Below, piece after piece: positions 1 to 9,132 of a stretch of DNA of 64,000 nt. The translations under genes and the position numbers were made by a program. The notes below the pieces were generated by a model that did not search any database, was not told the DNA's origin, and saw only the letters and a list, made by a program, of their open reading frames with translations. Location of the stretch: contig NZ_KE383991.1 in the NCBI RefSeq assembly GCF_000423225.1, forward strand, positions 382,217 through 446,216, given 5' to 3'. This stretch comes from Kaistia adipata DSM 17808 (GTDB lineage: Bacteria; Pseudomonadota; Alphaproteobacteria; Rhizobiales; Kaistiaceae). The stretch's first letter is position 1; every line of letters begins with the position of its first letter.

Positions 1-48
1 GTCACCTTCGTCGTGCCGGCGAGCACCTGCCGTCTGGTGCCGGCATGA
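1..48 (+). CDS. C-terminal tail of upstream ORF, probably an ABC importer ATPase (partial)
   Basis: An open frame enters from the left edge and stops with TGA at 46-48, leaving 15 residues that end in RLVPA. The stop overlaps the ATG of the next permease gene by an ATGA junction, so the two are translationally coupled. In PotABCD-like operons the ATPase usually precedes the two permeases and ends in a TOBE domain with a short tail like this one. The ATPase assignment is inference from position only. Confidence 0.5.
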   Translation, partial: VTFVVPASTCRLVPA

Positions 49-944
49 GCAGCCGGGTCGCCGATGCCGGCGTCGAGGCGCCCGCCGCCCATCCGAGTCC
101 GAGCCGGCTGGTGCCGTGGTTCGCGGCGCTCGCTGCCTATGCCGTGCCGATCTGGTTCGTGCTGGCGCCGATGGCGCTCTTTCTCGGCTATTCGTTCTTC
201 AGCGTCGACAAGGGCAACATCGTCTTCACGCCGACGGTCGCCAACTATGTCCGCTTCTTCACCGACCCGGTGTTCCTGCCGATCTTCTGGCGCACCTGCC
301 TGCTCTGCCTCGCCGTCGCCGTGCTCTGCGTCCTGTTCGCCTTCCCCGTCGCCTATTTTCTGACGACGCTGCGCGGTCGCCGCCGCTACGTGCTGCTCGT
401 GCTGCTGCTGGTGCCGCTCCTGATGAGCTACGTCATCAAGATCTACGCCGTCCGCAGCATCCTCGGCGGCAACGGCATGCTCAACAGGGCGCTGCTGGCG
501 ACCGGGCTGATCGACAAGCCCTCCATGCTGTTCGTCTTCAACCTGAACGCCGTACTGCTGACACTGACGGTGCTGCTGATCCCGTTCGCGGTGCTGCCCA
601 TCTTCCTGTCGCTCGAGCGGATCCCGAAGGCGCTCCGCCATGCCTCGGCCGATCTCGGCGCCAGCAACGCGCAGACCTTCTGGCGGGTGACCGTTCCCCT
701 GAGCCTGCCCGGCACACTGTCGGCGATGAGCTTCGTCTTCGTGCTGGCGATCGGCGACTTCCTGACGCCGCAGATGGTCGGCGGCCAGTCGGGCTTCACC
801 TTCGGGCGGATCATCTACAGCCAGTTCGGAACCGCCTTCAACTGGCCCTTTGGCGCGGCGCTTTCCGTCATCCTCGCCGCCGTCGTCATCATTGCGATCC
901 GGCTCGGCGGCCGGGTCGAGAGCAGTCGCGGGAGGATCCAGTGA
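45..944 (+). CDS. ABC transporter permease, spermidine/putrescine (PotB) type
   Basis: This 299-residue inner-membrane permease has six or so hydrophobic segments, starting around residues 25-52 and 85-105. The cytoplasmic EAA-type loop that contacts the ATPase lies at about residues 200-220 (ASADLGAS, then a run ending in PLSLPG). The family imports polyamines, opines or related small cations. The ATG at 45 overlaps the stop of the upstream frame (ATGA). The end overlaps the next permease by one base, so the pair forms a heterodimeric channel encoded in one operon. The substrate cannot be read from the permease. Confidence 0.9.
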   Translation: MSSRVADAGVEAPAAHPSPSRLVPWFAALAAYAVPIWFVLAPMALFLGYSFFSVDKGNIVFTPTVANYVRFFTDPVFLPIFWRTCLLCLAVAVLCVLFAFPVAYFLTTLRGRRRYVLLVLLLVPLLMSYVIKIYAVRSILGGNGMLNRALLATGLIDKPSMLFVFNLNAVLLTLTVLLIPFAVLPIFLSLERIPKALRHASADLGASNAQTFWRVTVPLSLPGTLSAMSFVFVLAIGDFLTPQMVGGQSGFTFGRIIYSQFGTAFNWPFGAALSVILAAVVIIAIRLGGRVESSRGRIQ

Positions 945-1753
945 TGCGCCTCGCCGACAGGATCGCCCCGGCCCTCCTGGTGCTGATGACGCTGTTCGTC
1001 TTCATCCTGCTCTACGGCCCGCTGATGGTGCCGATCGTGTCGTCCTTCTTCACGGTCAGCCATGGCGCCGTCGACTGGTCGCAGCCGACGACCTCGGCCT
1101 ATGTCGCGCTCGCCGCCAACGAAGGCGTGCTGAACGCGCTGTGGACGACGCTCGTCGTCGGCTCCGGCGCGGTCGTCTGCTCGGTCGTGCTCGGCACCGG
1201 CATCGCGCTCTACTACACCTCGCCCAACGCCAAGGGGCGCGGCTTCCTACAGTTCATCATCTTCCTGCCCTTCCTGATGCCACCGATCATCACCGGCCTG
1301 GCGCTGCTGATCTTCTTCCGACAGGTCGAGTTCGAACGCTCGCTGGTGACGATCATCATTGGTCACACGGTCTTCGTGCTGGCGCTCGTCTACCGCACCA
1401 TCCTGACGCGACTGCAATCGCTGAGCGGCAGCCTCGTCGAGGCCTCCTACGATCTCGGCGCCAGTCGCTGGCAGACCTTCCGCCTGGTGCTGCTGCCGAA
1501 CCTCTCCAGCGCCATGGTCGGCGCGGCGGTGCTCGCCTTCGCGCTCTCCTTCGACGAGACGATGATCACCCTGCTCGTCACCGGCACGCAGAGCACCCTG
1601 CCCGTCCGCCTGTGGGCAATGATGCGGCTCGGCTTCACGCCCGACATCAACGCGCTCGTCGCGCTGGTGCTGCTGTTCACGACGGCGCTGTGCCTGATCG
1701 CTGTCCGCTTCCTCATGCCAAAGTCGGCGGTCGCCGGCTCCGACGAGGACTAG
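944..1753 (+). CDS. ABC transporter permease, spermidine/putrescine (PotC) type
   Basis: The 269-residue partner of the preceding permease starts at ATG 944, one base inside the upstream stop and just after a GGAGG ribosome-binding sequence. It shows the usual N-terminal membrane segment (residues 10-35) and the EAA loop at about 166-186 (EASYDLGASRWQTF). No SBP gene follows, so the binding protein must be upstream of the window. It is the last gene of its operon; about 430 bp of non-coding sequence and a decayed gene follow. Confidence 0.9.
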   Translation: MRLADRIAPALLVLMTLFVFILLYGPLMVPIVSSFFTVSHGAVDWSQPTTSAYVALAANEGVLNALWTTLVVGSGAVVCSVVLGTGIALYYTSPNAKGRGFLQFIIFLPFLMPPIITGLALLIFFRQVEFERSLVTIIIGHTVFVLALVYRTILTRLQSLSGSLVEASYDLGASRWQTFRLVLLPNLSSAMVGAAVLAFALSFDETMITLLVTGTQSTLPVRLWAMMRLGFTPDINALVALVLLFTTALCLIAVRFLMPKSAVAGSDED

Positions 1754-2179
1754 TTCGATCGGCTCATCGTGGCAACGGTGGCAACAGCAACGCTTTCGCC
1801 TTCACGACGACCGAAAAAGGCGTCGGGCTGGCTCGCAGGCGAGACGAGTGATTGAGACGGCCAGCTCGCGGCTGGCGCATGCGAATGGGGGTGGATTCGA
1901 TCCAGCAGCTCGGATGCCGGCGGCGCCGCTCGGGGATGCTAAACACTGGCGCCGCTCAACGACCTAACGCATGATTGTCGACGACATCGGCAACCCGTAT
2001 TCCCACCAGATCTGCCGGCGCATCACCGACAATCTCGCTTCGAGATCGACCCGCCGATCGCCACCCGCTGCACGGCTGATGCGCACGGCCGATTTCCACG
2101 ATTTCAACGCGGAGCCCATGCAGGATGCGGTCCGCACGTCCCGAACGGCATCCGCGCTTGCAGAAAATGGTCGGCCCAA
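1754..2179. other. Intergenic stretch, no gene recognised
   Basis: This is 426 bases between the PotC-type permease and the CoA-transferase pseudogene. Short open frames on both strands have no recognisable domain and no convincing ribosome-binding site. I see no clear terminator with a T-tract and no tRNA. Given the decayed gene next door, this may be relic sequence. Confidence 0.5.
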
Positions 2180-3043
2180 ATGCTGCTCAATGGAATCCGC
2201 ATCGTCAGCTTCTGTCATTTTTTGCAAGGCCCGGCGGGCGCGCAATATCTGGCCGATATGGGCGCCGATGTGATCAAGGTCGAGCCGATCGACGGCGCGC
2301 ATGAGCGGCGCTGATCCGGTGCCGACGTCTTCGTCGAGGGCATCAGCGGCTTCTATCTCTGCGCCAACCGCAACAAGCGTTCGATCGGCATCGACCTGAA
2401 GAGCAAGGAAGACCGCGAAGTCGCGTGTCGACTGATCGGCGGCGCCGACGTGGTCATGGAGAACTTCCGCCCCCGCGTCTTCGACAAGCTCGGCTTCAGC
2501 GAGGCGGAGCTGCGCGCCATCAACCGGAACGCCATCTTCGCCTCCGCTTCCGGCTTCGGTTCGACGGGTCCGATGGCGCAGATGCCCGGCCAAGACCTCC
2601 TGATGCAGGCGCGCTCGGGACTGATCGGCGTCACCGGCGCGCCCTCCGGCGGCCCCACTCCCGTCGGCGCGGCCATCGTCGACCATCACGGCGGCGCGCT
2701 GCTCGCGCTCGGCATCCTCGGCGCCCTGGTGCGCCGCCTCGGCGAGGGTGTCGGCACGCGCGTCGAGGCCAGCCTGCTCAATGCCGGGCTCGATCTGCAG
2801 GGCCATGCCGAGGTCTTCCGCGAGATCACCGTGCGCGGCCGGACCTTGCACTTCGTCAACCACCCCAACCGGTATGACGGGACCGTATCCGAACTGCACG
2901 TTCTGGCCCTCGAGATCGGCGAGCACACGCACGAGATCATGGGCGAACTCGGCTACCGCCCCGAGGACGTCGCGCGGCTCCTCGCAAGCCGGGCGGTCGC
3001 GGCATCCCGGCCAATGGAAGCGCTCACCGCCGAGACGGTTTGA
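2180..3043 (+). pseudogene. Decayed CaiB/BaiF family III CoA-transferase
   Basis: Reading from ATG 2180 gives a typical family III CoA-transferase N-terminus (NGIRIVSFCHFL, then ADMGADVIKVEP), interrupted by an in-frame TGA at 2312-2314. The stop falls where the intact relative at 11352-12590 has tryptophan (QRKWGGAN), so TGG to TGA is the simplest explanation. The frame then resumes without a shift (NRNKRSIGIDL, ENFRPRVFDKLG, ASGFGSTGPMAQ, DHHGGALLALGILGAL). Near LNAGLDLQ it jumps to the C-terminal motif NHPNRYDG, missing about 120 residues of the middle domain. A nonsense codon plus an internal deletion mean no working enzyme. It is probably a relic paralogue of the intact gene. Confidence 0.88.
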
Positions 3044-3095
3044 TGCCGACGCCCGCCCTTCCTAGACCGGATCCACCACCCGCGCACCGCCCCAA

Positions 3096-3107
3096 GAAAG
3101 CGCTTTC
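3096..3107. promoter_or_regulatory. LacI-family operator-like palindrome (GAAAGCGCTTTC)
   Basis: A perfect 12-bp palindrome with flanking A on both sides, matching the TGAAAnCGnTTTCA boxes at 12616, 12827 and 16639. It lies 4 bp past the stop of the LacI-family gene and beyond the 3' end of the pseudogene, with no obvious promoter. It may be a relic operator or an auxiliary repressor site. It has no loop or T-tract, so it is not a terminator. Confidence 0.55.
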
Positions 3108-3111
3108 AAGC

Positions 3112-4239
3112 TCACGCCAAGCCGGAGGCCCGCCGCATTGAAGAGCGGCGTTTCCGGATGACCGGCGCAGCTGCGGGGCCGGTCGACCCACGCACCACCA
3201 GCTTCGCCTCGAACGGCGAAATCGGCCCGGCCGGAGCCCCCTCGATGATGGCGATCAGCTGGTCGGCGGCAACCGTCCCAATCTCGCTCGCCGGCACGTT
3301 GACGGTCGTCAGCGGCGGATCCGTCTCCGCGGCGATCTCGACGTCGTCGAAGCCGGTGATCGAGATGTCCTCGGGCACGCGGATACCTTCGCGCCGCGCC
3401 TCCGCGACCGCGCCGACGGCCATGGCGTCGGTAGTGCAGAGAAAGGCGGTGACGGACGGATGGGCGGCGCGAAGGCGGCGGAACGCCTCGCGACCGGCGA
3501 CGATGCTGGGCAGCGGCGCCTCGAAAATGCGGTCCGGCGGCAGGCGGATTCCCTCCTCCGCGATCGCGTCCAGAACGCCGTCTAGCCGCGCCCGCGAACG
3601 ATCATTCGGCAAGCCGGTATTGGCGATGACGGCGAACTCCCGATGCCCAAGCTCGATCAGGTAGCGCGCCATGCGGTAGGTCGCCTGGCGATTGTCGATG
3701 CCAATCGCCGGAATGCCTTGGCGCGACGCGCAGACATAGGTCGTGACCAACGGGGTGCGATGATGCCGGATGAGCGGCAGAGCGTCCGGGGCGAAGGAGT
3801 CTCCGACCAGCACCAGGCCGTCGACGCCGTATTCGAGCATGGCGCGGATCTGGCGGAACTCGCGCAGCGGGTCGTATTGCGAATGCGACAGGATCAGCGT
3901 GTAGCCGCGCGCGCCGAGCCGAGCCTCCAGTGCCTCGACGCCATCGGCGAAGATGGCATTGCCGAGCGTCGGCACCACGGCGCCAACGGTATGGGTGCGG
4001 CCGGAGCTCAGCGCCTTCGCCATGCGATCGGGCGTGTAATCGAGCATCTCGACGGCATGCAGCACGCGTTCCCGGATCTCCGGCCGCACGATGTCGGGCT
4101 GGTTGATCGCCCGCGACGCCGTCGCGAGCGATACCTTGGCGAGACGCGCCACATGTTCGAGCTTCGCGCGCGCCGGCGGGGGCGAGGTATCCGCCTGTCC
4201 CTTGCGCTGCGATGGCGTTTTCTTGTCCGTCTTGTCCAT
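3112..4239 (-). CDS. LacI-family transcriptional repressor
   Basis: The protein has 375 residues. A charged 25-residue N-terminal extension precedes the LacI helix-turn-helix (LEHVARLAKVSLATASRAIN, about residues 27-46), then a hinge and a periplasmic-binding-protein-like effector domain. It is the last gene of a minus-strand cluster of a ribose-type ABC importer and catabolic enzymes, so it probably senses the imported substrate or a metabolite. The shared palindrome TGAAAnCGnTTTCA at 12616, 12827 and 16639 fits a LacI-type site with a central CG and is the likely target. The assignment of regulator to box is inference; no other LacI gene lies in this part of the window. Confidence 0.93.
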   Translation of the reverse strand: MDKTDKKTPSQRKGQADTSPPPARAKLEHVARLAKVSLATASRAINQPDIVRPEIRERVLHAVEMLDYTPDRMAKALSSGRTHTVGAVVPTLGNAIFADGVEALEARLGARGYTLILSHSQYDPLREFRQIRAMLEYGVDGLVLVGDSFAPDALPLIRHHRTPLVTTYVCASRQGIPAIGIDNRQATYRMARYLIELGHREFAVIANTGLPNDRSRARLDGVLDAIAEEGIRLPPDRIFEAPLPSIVAGREAFRRLRAAHPSVTAFLCTTDAMAVGAVAEARREGIRVPEDISITGFDDVEIAAETDPPLTTVNVPASEIGTVAADQLIAIIEGAPAGPISPFEAKLVVRGSTGPAAAPVIRKRRSSMRRASGLA

Positions 4240-4378
4240 GTCCGGACTCTGGATCAGAAGCCTGGTCGCCGCAAGTCGACCGGCCTGACTTGTCGCGGGA
4301 TACGGAGGCTGGCGCTACCGGATGCGAAAGGCCGGAGCGCAGCCGTTCCGGCCAGCGGCACCAAGGCGACGGCCGCCG

Positions 4379-5404
4379 TCAGGCGGCCGCGGCCGAGCGC
4401 GTCAGACGGCTCTGCAGGATGACGACCACCAACAGGAAGGCACCACGCAGCACGGACTGCCAGTAGGCGCTGAGGCTGATCCAACCCATGCCGTTCTCGA
4501 AATTGAGGACGGTGAACAGGATGCCCAGCAGGAGCGTGCCGACTAGGGTCGCTCCGACGGACCCCTTGCCGCCTGTGAGCAGCGTGCCGCCGACCACGAC
4601 CGAGGCGATGGCGAAGAGTTCCCAGCCGACGCCCTCAATGGGCTGGCCGGCGCCGAACTGGGCCGCAAGGATCACGCCGGCCATACCGGCCAGGAAACCC
4701 GACATGACATAGACGAAGAAGATCGTCCGGTCCGTCGGCAGGCCCATCAGACGCGAGGCCTCCTCGCCGCCACCGACCGCGAGCACGTGCCGCCCGAAGG
4801 GTGTGCGGTTGAGGATAAGCGAGCCGACGAGATAGGCAATGAGCGCGATCCAGGCGGGGATCGGGAAGCCGAAAAGGATGCGGATCAGGCCGCCGAGAAG
4901 GCCTGCGTCATCACCCGTGACCCACTCGGGCGCATGGGCAAGGAAGTCGCCCTGACCGAGCGCCATGAAATTGGTTTCGTACGAAGCCGGCACGGACTGC
5001 TGGTTCGAGAGCAGCAGGGCCACGCCGGATGCCGCCAGCATCGTCGCCAGCGTGGCGATGAACGGCAGGATCTTCATCTTCGAGATGATGAAGCCGTTGA
5101 TGATGCCGGCAGCGAGGCCGGCGACCAGGCCACCCGCGAGGCCGGCGACGAGCCCGTACGGGCTGAGATAGGCCGCCACGACGCTGGACATCGCCGCGAC
5201 CGATCCGACCGAGAGGTCGATGCCGCCCGTCATGATCACGAAACACATGCCAAGGCCGACCAGCGCGAACATGGAATTGTAGCGCAGGACGCTGAGCACG
5301 TTGTACTCGCTGATGAAGCCATCATAGCGCCAGGCGCCGAAGGTGATGATTAGCACGAGGGCGAGAAGGGCACCGAAACCGGCGGAAGCGTGAAGACGGG
5401 GCAT
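4379..5404 (-). CDS. Ribose-type (CUT2) ABC transporter permease
   Basis: A 341-residue RbsC-like membrane protein with the family signature GGIDLSVGSVAAMSSVV near residues 65-80 and a second conserved stretch AVGGGEEASRLMGLPTDR in a cytoplasmic loop. The sugar channel of this family is usually a homodimer, but here two different permeases are encoded side by side, suggesting a heterodimer. The start at 5404 shares a base with the stop of the upstream permease, so the two are coupled. A 139-bp gap without features separates its end from the LacI gene. Confidence 0.93.
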   Translation of the reverse strand: MPRLHASAGFGALLALVLIITFGAWRYDGFISEYNVLSVLRYNSMFALVGLGMCFVIMTGGIDLSVGSVAAMSSVVAAYLSPYGLVAGLAGGLVAGLAAGIINGFIISKMKILPFIATLATMLAASGVALLLSNQQSVPASYETNFMALGQGDFLAHAPEWVTGDDAGLLGGLIRILFGFPIPAWIALIAYLVGSLILNRTPFGRHVLAVGGGEEASRLMGLPTDRTIFFVYVMSGFLAGMAGVILAAQFGAGQPIEGVGWELFAIASVVVGGTLLTGGKGSVGATLVGTLLLGILFTVLNFENGMGWISLSAYWQSVLRGAFLLVVVILQSRLTRSAAAA

Positions 5405-6426
5405 TAGGCGCGATCCTGCCTTTGCAGCCAGACGGCGAGAACGATCAGGCCGGCCTTGACGATCAGAGCCGCCGCATCGGGCACGCCATTGGCGAGAAGT
5501 GTGTAGCGCACGAGCTGGATGATCAGCGCGCCGAGCAGCGTGCCGATGATGGTCGCGCGTCCGCCGGTCAATAGCGTGCCGCCGACGGCCACGGCCGCGA
5601 TGACGTCGAGCTCTATGCCCATCCCGATCAGGTTGGCGTCGGCGGCCGAGTTCATCGCGATGACGATGAGGCCGGCGATACCGCTGCAGACACCCGAGAT
5701 CACATAGACGAGCATCTTCACGCGTCGGACGGGAATGCCGGCCAGCCAGGCCGCCTGCTCATTGCCGCCGACCGCGAGCACCTGCCGGCCATATACGGTC
5801 CGCCGGAGCGCCCAGGCAGAAATCAGCACCAAGGCCAGCATGATCCAGACCTGGAACGGTACGCCGAACACGCGGCCAATGGCGATCTGCTGGAACTCCG
5901 GCACCTTGAAGACCTGCAGGTCGCCATTGGTCCAGACCTGCGCGATGCCGCGCCCCGCAATGAACAGGATCAGGGTCGCGATGATCGGCTGCACGCGGAA
6001 ATTGGCCACCAGCCAGCCATTGAACAAGCCGAAACAGCCCGCGAGGATGACCGGCAAGATGATCCCGAGCGCGATGCCGACATAGAGGTTCGGTACGGGA
6101 AACAGCAGACCCTGGAAGATCTGCGGGGCAAATGCCCCAGCGATCGCCATCAGCGCGCCGACCGACAGATCGATGCCGCCTGTCGCGATCACCATCGTCA
6201 TGCCAACGCCGACGATGACGATGACGCAGACCTGCGTCAGGTTCACTGACAGCGTCTGCATTGTGGCGAAGTGAGGCGTGAAGAGGAAGTTGAAGATGAG
6301 CAGCGCGATCAGCGCGGCGAGCGTGCCGACATGGCCGCGCGACAACATCGAAGCGACGCCCGTCCGCGGTGGAGTGCCGACGCTTCCCGGCACCGGCGCG
6401 GGTGCGTTTTCGAGGGCGGAGCTCAT
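5404..6426 (-). CDS. Ribose-type (CUT2) ABC transporter permease
   Basis: A 340-residue RbsC-like permease. After a proline-rich cytoplasmic N-terminus of about 30 residues comes a long hydrophobic array with GGIDLSVGALMAIAGA and the loop AVGGNEQAAWLAGIPVRR. The start ATG at 6426 overlaps the last codons of the ATPase gene (stop at 6423), indicating coupled translation. It is paired with the next permease and is likely to import a monosaccharide, polyol or similar small molecule with the SBP at 8064-9044. Confidence 0.93.
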   Translation of the reverse strand: MSSALENAPAPVPGSVGTPPRTGVASMLSRGHVGTLAALIALLIFNFLFTPHFATMQTLSVNLTQVCVIVIVGVGMTMVIATGGIDLSVGALMAIAGAFAPQIFQGLLFPVPNLYVGIALGIILPVILAGCFGLFNGWLVANFRVQPIIATLILFIAGRGIAQVWTNGDLQVFKVPEFQQIAIGRVFGVPFQVWIMLALVLISAWALRRTVYGRQVLAVGGNEQAAWLAGIPVRRVKMLVYVISGVCSGIAGLIVIAMNSAADANLIGMGIELDVIAAVAVGGTLLTGGRATIIGTLLGALIIQLVRYTLLANGVPDAAALIVKAGLIVLAVWLQRQDRA

Positions 6427-7952
6427 TCGACATCTCCATGTCCGTGGGCCATGGCACCCATCACTGCCGGCTCGGTGATTGCCGCGCCGTCGAGTTCGAC
6501 GGTGGTGCGGCCGTCCCGCAGCACGAAGACGCGATCGGCGCCCTCTACGATTTCCTCGATCTCAGACGAAATCATCAGCACCCCGAGCCCATCATCGGCA
6601 AGCTTGCGGATGAGGCGCTGAATCTCAGCCTTGGCGCCGACGTCGATGCCGCGCGTCGGCTCGTCCAGGATCAGCAGCTTCGGGTTCATGCAAAGCCAGC
6701 GCGCCAGAAGCACCTTCTGCTGGTTGCCGCCGGAGAGCTCGCGGATCCTCTGCTCCGGGCTCGAGCACTTGATCCCAATCTCCTTGATGAAGCGCAGCAC
6801 GATCTCACGCTGGCGCGCCTCGTCGACGATGCCGGCGCGTGACAGAGCCGGCAGCAATGCGAGCGTCAGGTTCTCACGGACGGACATGCCGGGGATGATG
6901 CCCTCATGCTTGCGGTCCTCGGAGCAGAATCCGATGCCCGCGCGAATGGCGTCCACCGGCTCGGTGAAATCGGTCTTCTTACCGAGCAGGCGGATCTCGC
7001 CCTTCTCGTGCGGGCCGGCGCCATAGATGGCGCGTGCCGTCTCGGTGCGGCCGGCGCCGAGCAGGCCGGCGAGGCCGACGATCTCGCCGCGGCGGACGGA
7101 GAGGCTCGCATCATGCACGCGACGCCCGACAGCCACGTCCCGGACCGAAAGCAACTCCTCGCCGATCGCGCGCGTACCCTCGGTGAAGGCCGTCGCGCCG
7201 GCGCGGCGCACTTCGGCGAGATCACGGCCGAGCATCGTGGCAACGAGCTGCAGCTTGGACATTTCCGACATCGGCGAGACGGCGACCGTGCGCCCGTCCC
7301 GCATGACCGTGACACGGTCGCAGACGGCGTAAAGCTCGTCCAGCTTGTGGCTGACGAAGACGACGGCCACCCGTTTGGCCTTCAGTCGGCGAATGGTCTC
7401 GAACAAGACAGCCACTTCGTGCTCGTCGAGCGAGGAGGTAGGCTCGTCCATGATGACGAGGCGGGATTCGAACGAGACAGCCCGCGCGATCGCCACCATC
7501 TGCTGGATGGCGGTCGAGAACTCGCCGAGCGGCCGGCGGACGTCGACATCGACGTCGAACTCGGCCAAAAGCGCCCGCGCGCCGTCATGCATCCGCCGCA
7601 GGTCGAGCAGGCCGAAACGGTTCTTGAGCTCACGGCCGAGATAGATGTTCTCAGTCACCGTGCGGAACGGGATGAGGTTGATTTCCTGGAAGATCGTGGA
7701 GACGCCACCGCGCTGCGCCATCTCGGGCGATGACGCCGACCAAGTCTCGCCGTTGAAGGTAATGCCCCCTGCATCCTTGCGGCAGAACCCGTTGAGAACC
7801 TTGATCATGGTGGACTTGCCAGCGCCGTTCTGGCCAATCAGGGCCATCACCTCGCCTTCGTTGACTTCCAGCGAGGCACCGGTCAGGGCCGGGATATTGC
7901 CGAATGACTTGTCGATGCCTCGCATCGACAGAAATGGTTCTGCGGTGGCCAT
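6423..7952 (-). CDS. Ribose-type (CUT2) ABC transporter ATPase, two ABC domains
   Basis: A 509-residue RbsA-like protein with two fused nucleotide-binding domains. The first has Walker [10 protein letters not shown], a degenerate signature ([11 protein letters not shown]) and Walker [12 protein letters not shown]. The second has a degenerate Walker A (GLLGAGRTE) but a good signature (LSGGNQQK) and Walker [13 protein letters not shown]. This split of intact motifs is usual for the family. I chose ATG 7952 (MATAEPF) over an in-frame TTG at 8009 because the family begins just before the first beta strand. It lies between the SBP and the permeases of the same importer. Confidence 0.92.
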   Translation of the reverse strand: MATAEPFLSMRGIDKSFGNIPALTGASLEVNEGEVMALIGQNGAGKSTMIKVLNGFCRKDAGGITFNGETWSASSPEMAQRGGVSTIFQEINLIPFRTVTENIYLGRELKNRFGLLDLRRMHDGARALLAEFDVDVDVRRPLGEFSTAIQQMVAIARAVSFESRLVIMDEPTSSLDEHEVAVLFETIRRLKAKRVAVVFVSHKLDELYAVCDRVTVMRDGRTVAVSPMSEMSKLQLVATMLGRDLAEVRRAGATAFTEGTRAIGEELLSVRDVAVGRRVHDASLSVRRGEIVGLAGLLGAGRTETARAIYGAGPHEKGEIRLLGKKTDFTEPVDAIRAGIGFCSEDRKHEGIIPGMSVRENLTLALLPALSRAGIVDEARQREIVLRFIKEIGIKCSSPEQRIRELSGGNQQKVLLARWLCMNPKLLILDEPTRGIDVGAKAEIQRLIRKLADDGLGVLMISSEIEEIVEGADRVFVLRDGRTTVELDGAAITEPAVMGAMAHGHGDVE

Positions 7953-7980
7953 GGACGATTGTCTCGTAGCTGACGACAGC

Positions 7981-8054
7981 CGCCGCCCGAAAGGCGGCGA
8001 CTGTCGCAAGGAATGGTCGAGGCTGAGACGGCGGGCGGCGCCAGCGACGCCCGC
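7981..8054 (-). promoter_or_regulatory. Hairpins at the SBP-ATPase junction inside the operon
   Basis: Two GC-rich inverted repeats lie between the SBP stop and the ATPase start: CGCCGCC/GGCGGCG (7981-7999, 5-base loop) and GCGGGCG/CGCCCGC (8031-8054, 10-base loop). Neither has a T-tract. Such junction hairpins in SBP operons commonly stabilise the upstream mRNA or cause partial termination, raising SBP over the membrane subunits. Function is inferred. Confidence 0.5.
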
Positions 8055-8063
8055 CTGCAGGGC

Positions 8064-9044
8064 TCAATAGGCCTCCGGCAGGTACTCCGCGACGTTCTCC
8101 TTGGTGAAGACGCGATCCTTGTTGACGAGACGCGGCGCGATCGTCTCGCCCTTGCCGTACTTGACGACGGCGTCGAATGCGGCCGGACCGAAGTTCGGAT
8201 TGCACTCGACCACGACGACCATCTTGCCGTCCATCAGCGCCTGGGCCGCGTCCTTGGTTCCGTCGATCGAAGCGATGATCAGGTCCTTGCCCGGAACCTT
8301 GCCGGCAGCTTCCATGGCAGCGATGGCGCCCATGGACATCTCGTCATTGTGCGAATAGAGCGCCGTCGCCTCGGGATGCGCCTGATAGAGCGTCTCGAAG
8401 ACCTGGCGGCCCTTGTCGCGGGCGAAATCGCCGGACTGCGAAGCGATCACCTGCATACCAGGATGATCCTTGATGTAGTCCGCGAAGCCCTTGGCGCGAT
8501 CGTTGGCCGGCGACGAGCCGACGGTTCCGACGAGTTCGATGATCTTGGCTTCGCCATTGACGGCCTTGGTCAGCGCCTCGGCGGCCAGGCGACCTTCCTC
8601 GACGAAGTCCGACCCGATGAAGGCAACGTAGTCCTCGCCGCCCTTGGCCAGGCTCGGATCGACGCCGCGGTCAATCAGGAAAAGCGGGATGCCCGCCTTC
8701 TTGGCTTCCATGACGGCCGGGATCAGCGGACGCTCTTCACGCGGCGCGAGCAGGATGACGTCGACGCGCTGCGCGATCATCGAGCGCACATCGGCGACCT
8801 GCTTGGCGGCCGAACCGGCGGCGTCGGTATAGACCAGCTGCCAGCCGCGCTTCTTGGCCTCGTCCTGCATGCTCTTCGTCTGCTGCAGGCGCCACGGATT
8901 GTTACTCTCGGTCTGGGCGAAACCGATCTTGTACGTGTCCTTCTCCTTCAGCTTCGGCATGTCCGCATAGGCCGGACGCAGACCGAAGGCTCCGATCGCG
9001 GCGCCACCGGCGGCGATCTGCAGCAACGAACGACGATTGATCAT
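8064..9044 (-). CDS. Ribose-type (CUT2) periplasmic sugar-binding protein
   Basis: A 326-residue SBP with an export signal MINRRSLLQIAAGGAAIGA ending in an AxA-like AYA site near residue 27. The NRRSLLQ stretch resembles a twin-arginine motif. The mature part is a type 1 periplasmic-binding fold (GFAQTESNNPWRLQQTKSM, then LLAPREERPLIPAVMEAK). The start ATG 9044 is fixed by a strong GGGAGGAAG ribosome-binding site; longer frames begin in non-coding sequence. Two hairpins follow before the ATPase gene. The ligand is unknown; the neighbouring alcohol oxidase and CoA-transferase suggest a polyol, sugar alcohol or hydroxy compound. Confidence 0.93.
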   Translation of the reverse strand: MINRRSLLQIAAGGAAIGAFGLRPAYADMPKLKEKDTYKIGFAQTESNNPWRLQQTKSMQDEAKKRGWQLVYTDAAGSAAKQVADVRSMIAQRVDVILLAPREERPLIPAVMEAKKAGIPLFLIDRGVDPSLAKGGEDYVAFIGSDFVEEGRLAAEALTKAVNGEAKIIELVGTVGSSPANDRAKGFADYIKDHPGMQVIASQSGDFARDKGRQVFETLYQAHPEATALYSHNDEMSMGAIAAMEAAGKVPGKDLIIASIDGTKDAAQALMDGKMVVVVECNPNFGPAAFDAVVKYGKGETIAPRLVNKDRVFTKENVAEYLPEAY

Positions 9045-9132
9045 TTCACTTCCTCCCTCGGACCGGTTTGAGCGGGGTCCGATCTCCGCGTCCTCTGCTC
9101 GAGGCCCTTCTCCCAAAGGCCCCTTCCCTGCT

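Noticed and set aside
3096-3107. Palindrome after the LacI gene as a terminator
   Set aside because: No loop is possible in the perfect 12-bp palindrome and no T-tract follows; the match to the other operator boxes is a better explanation.
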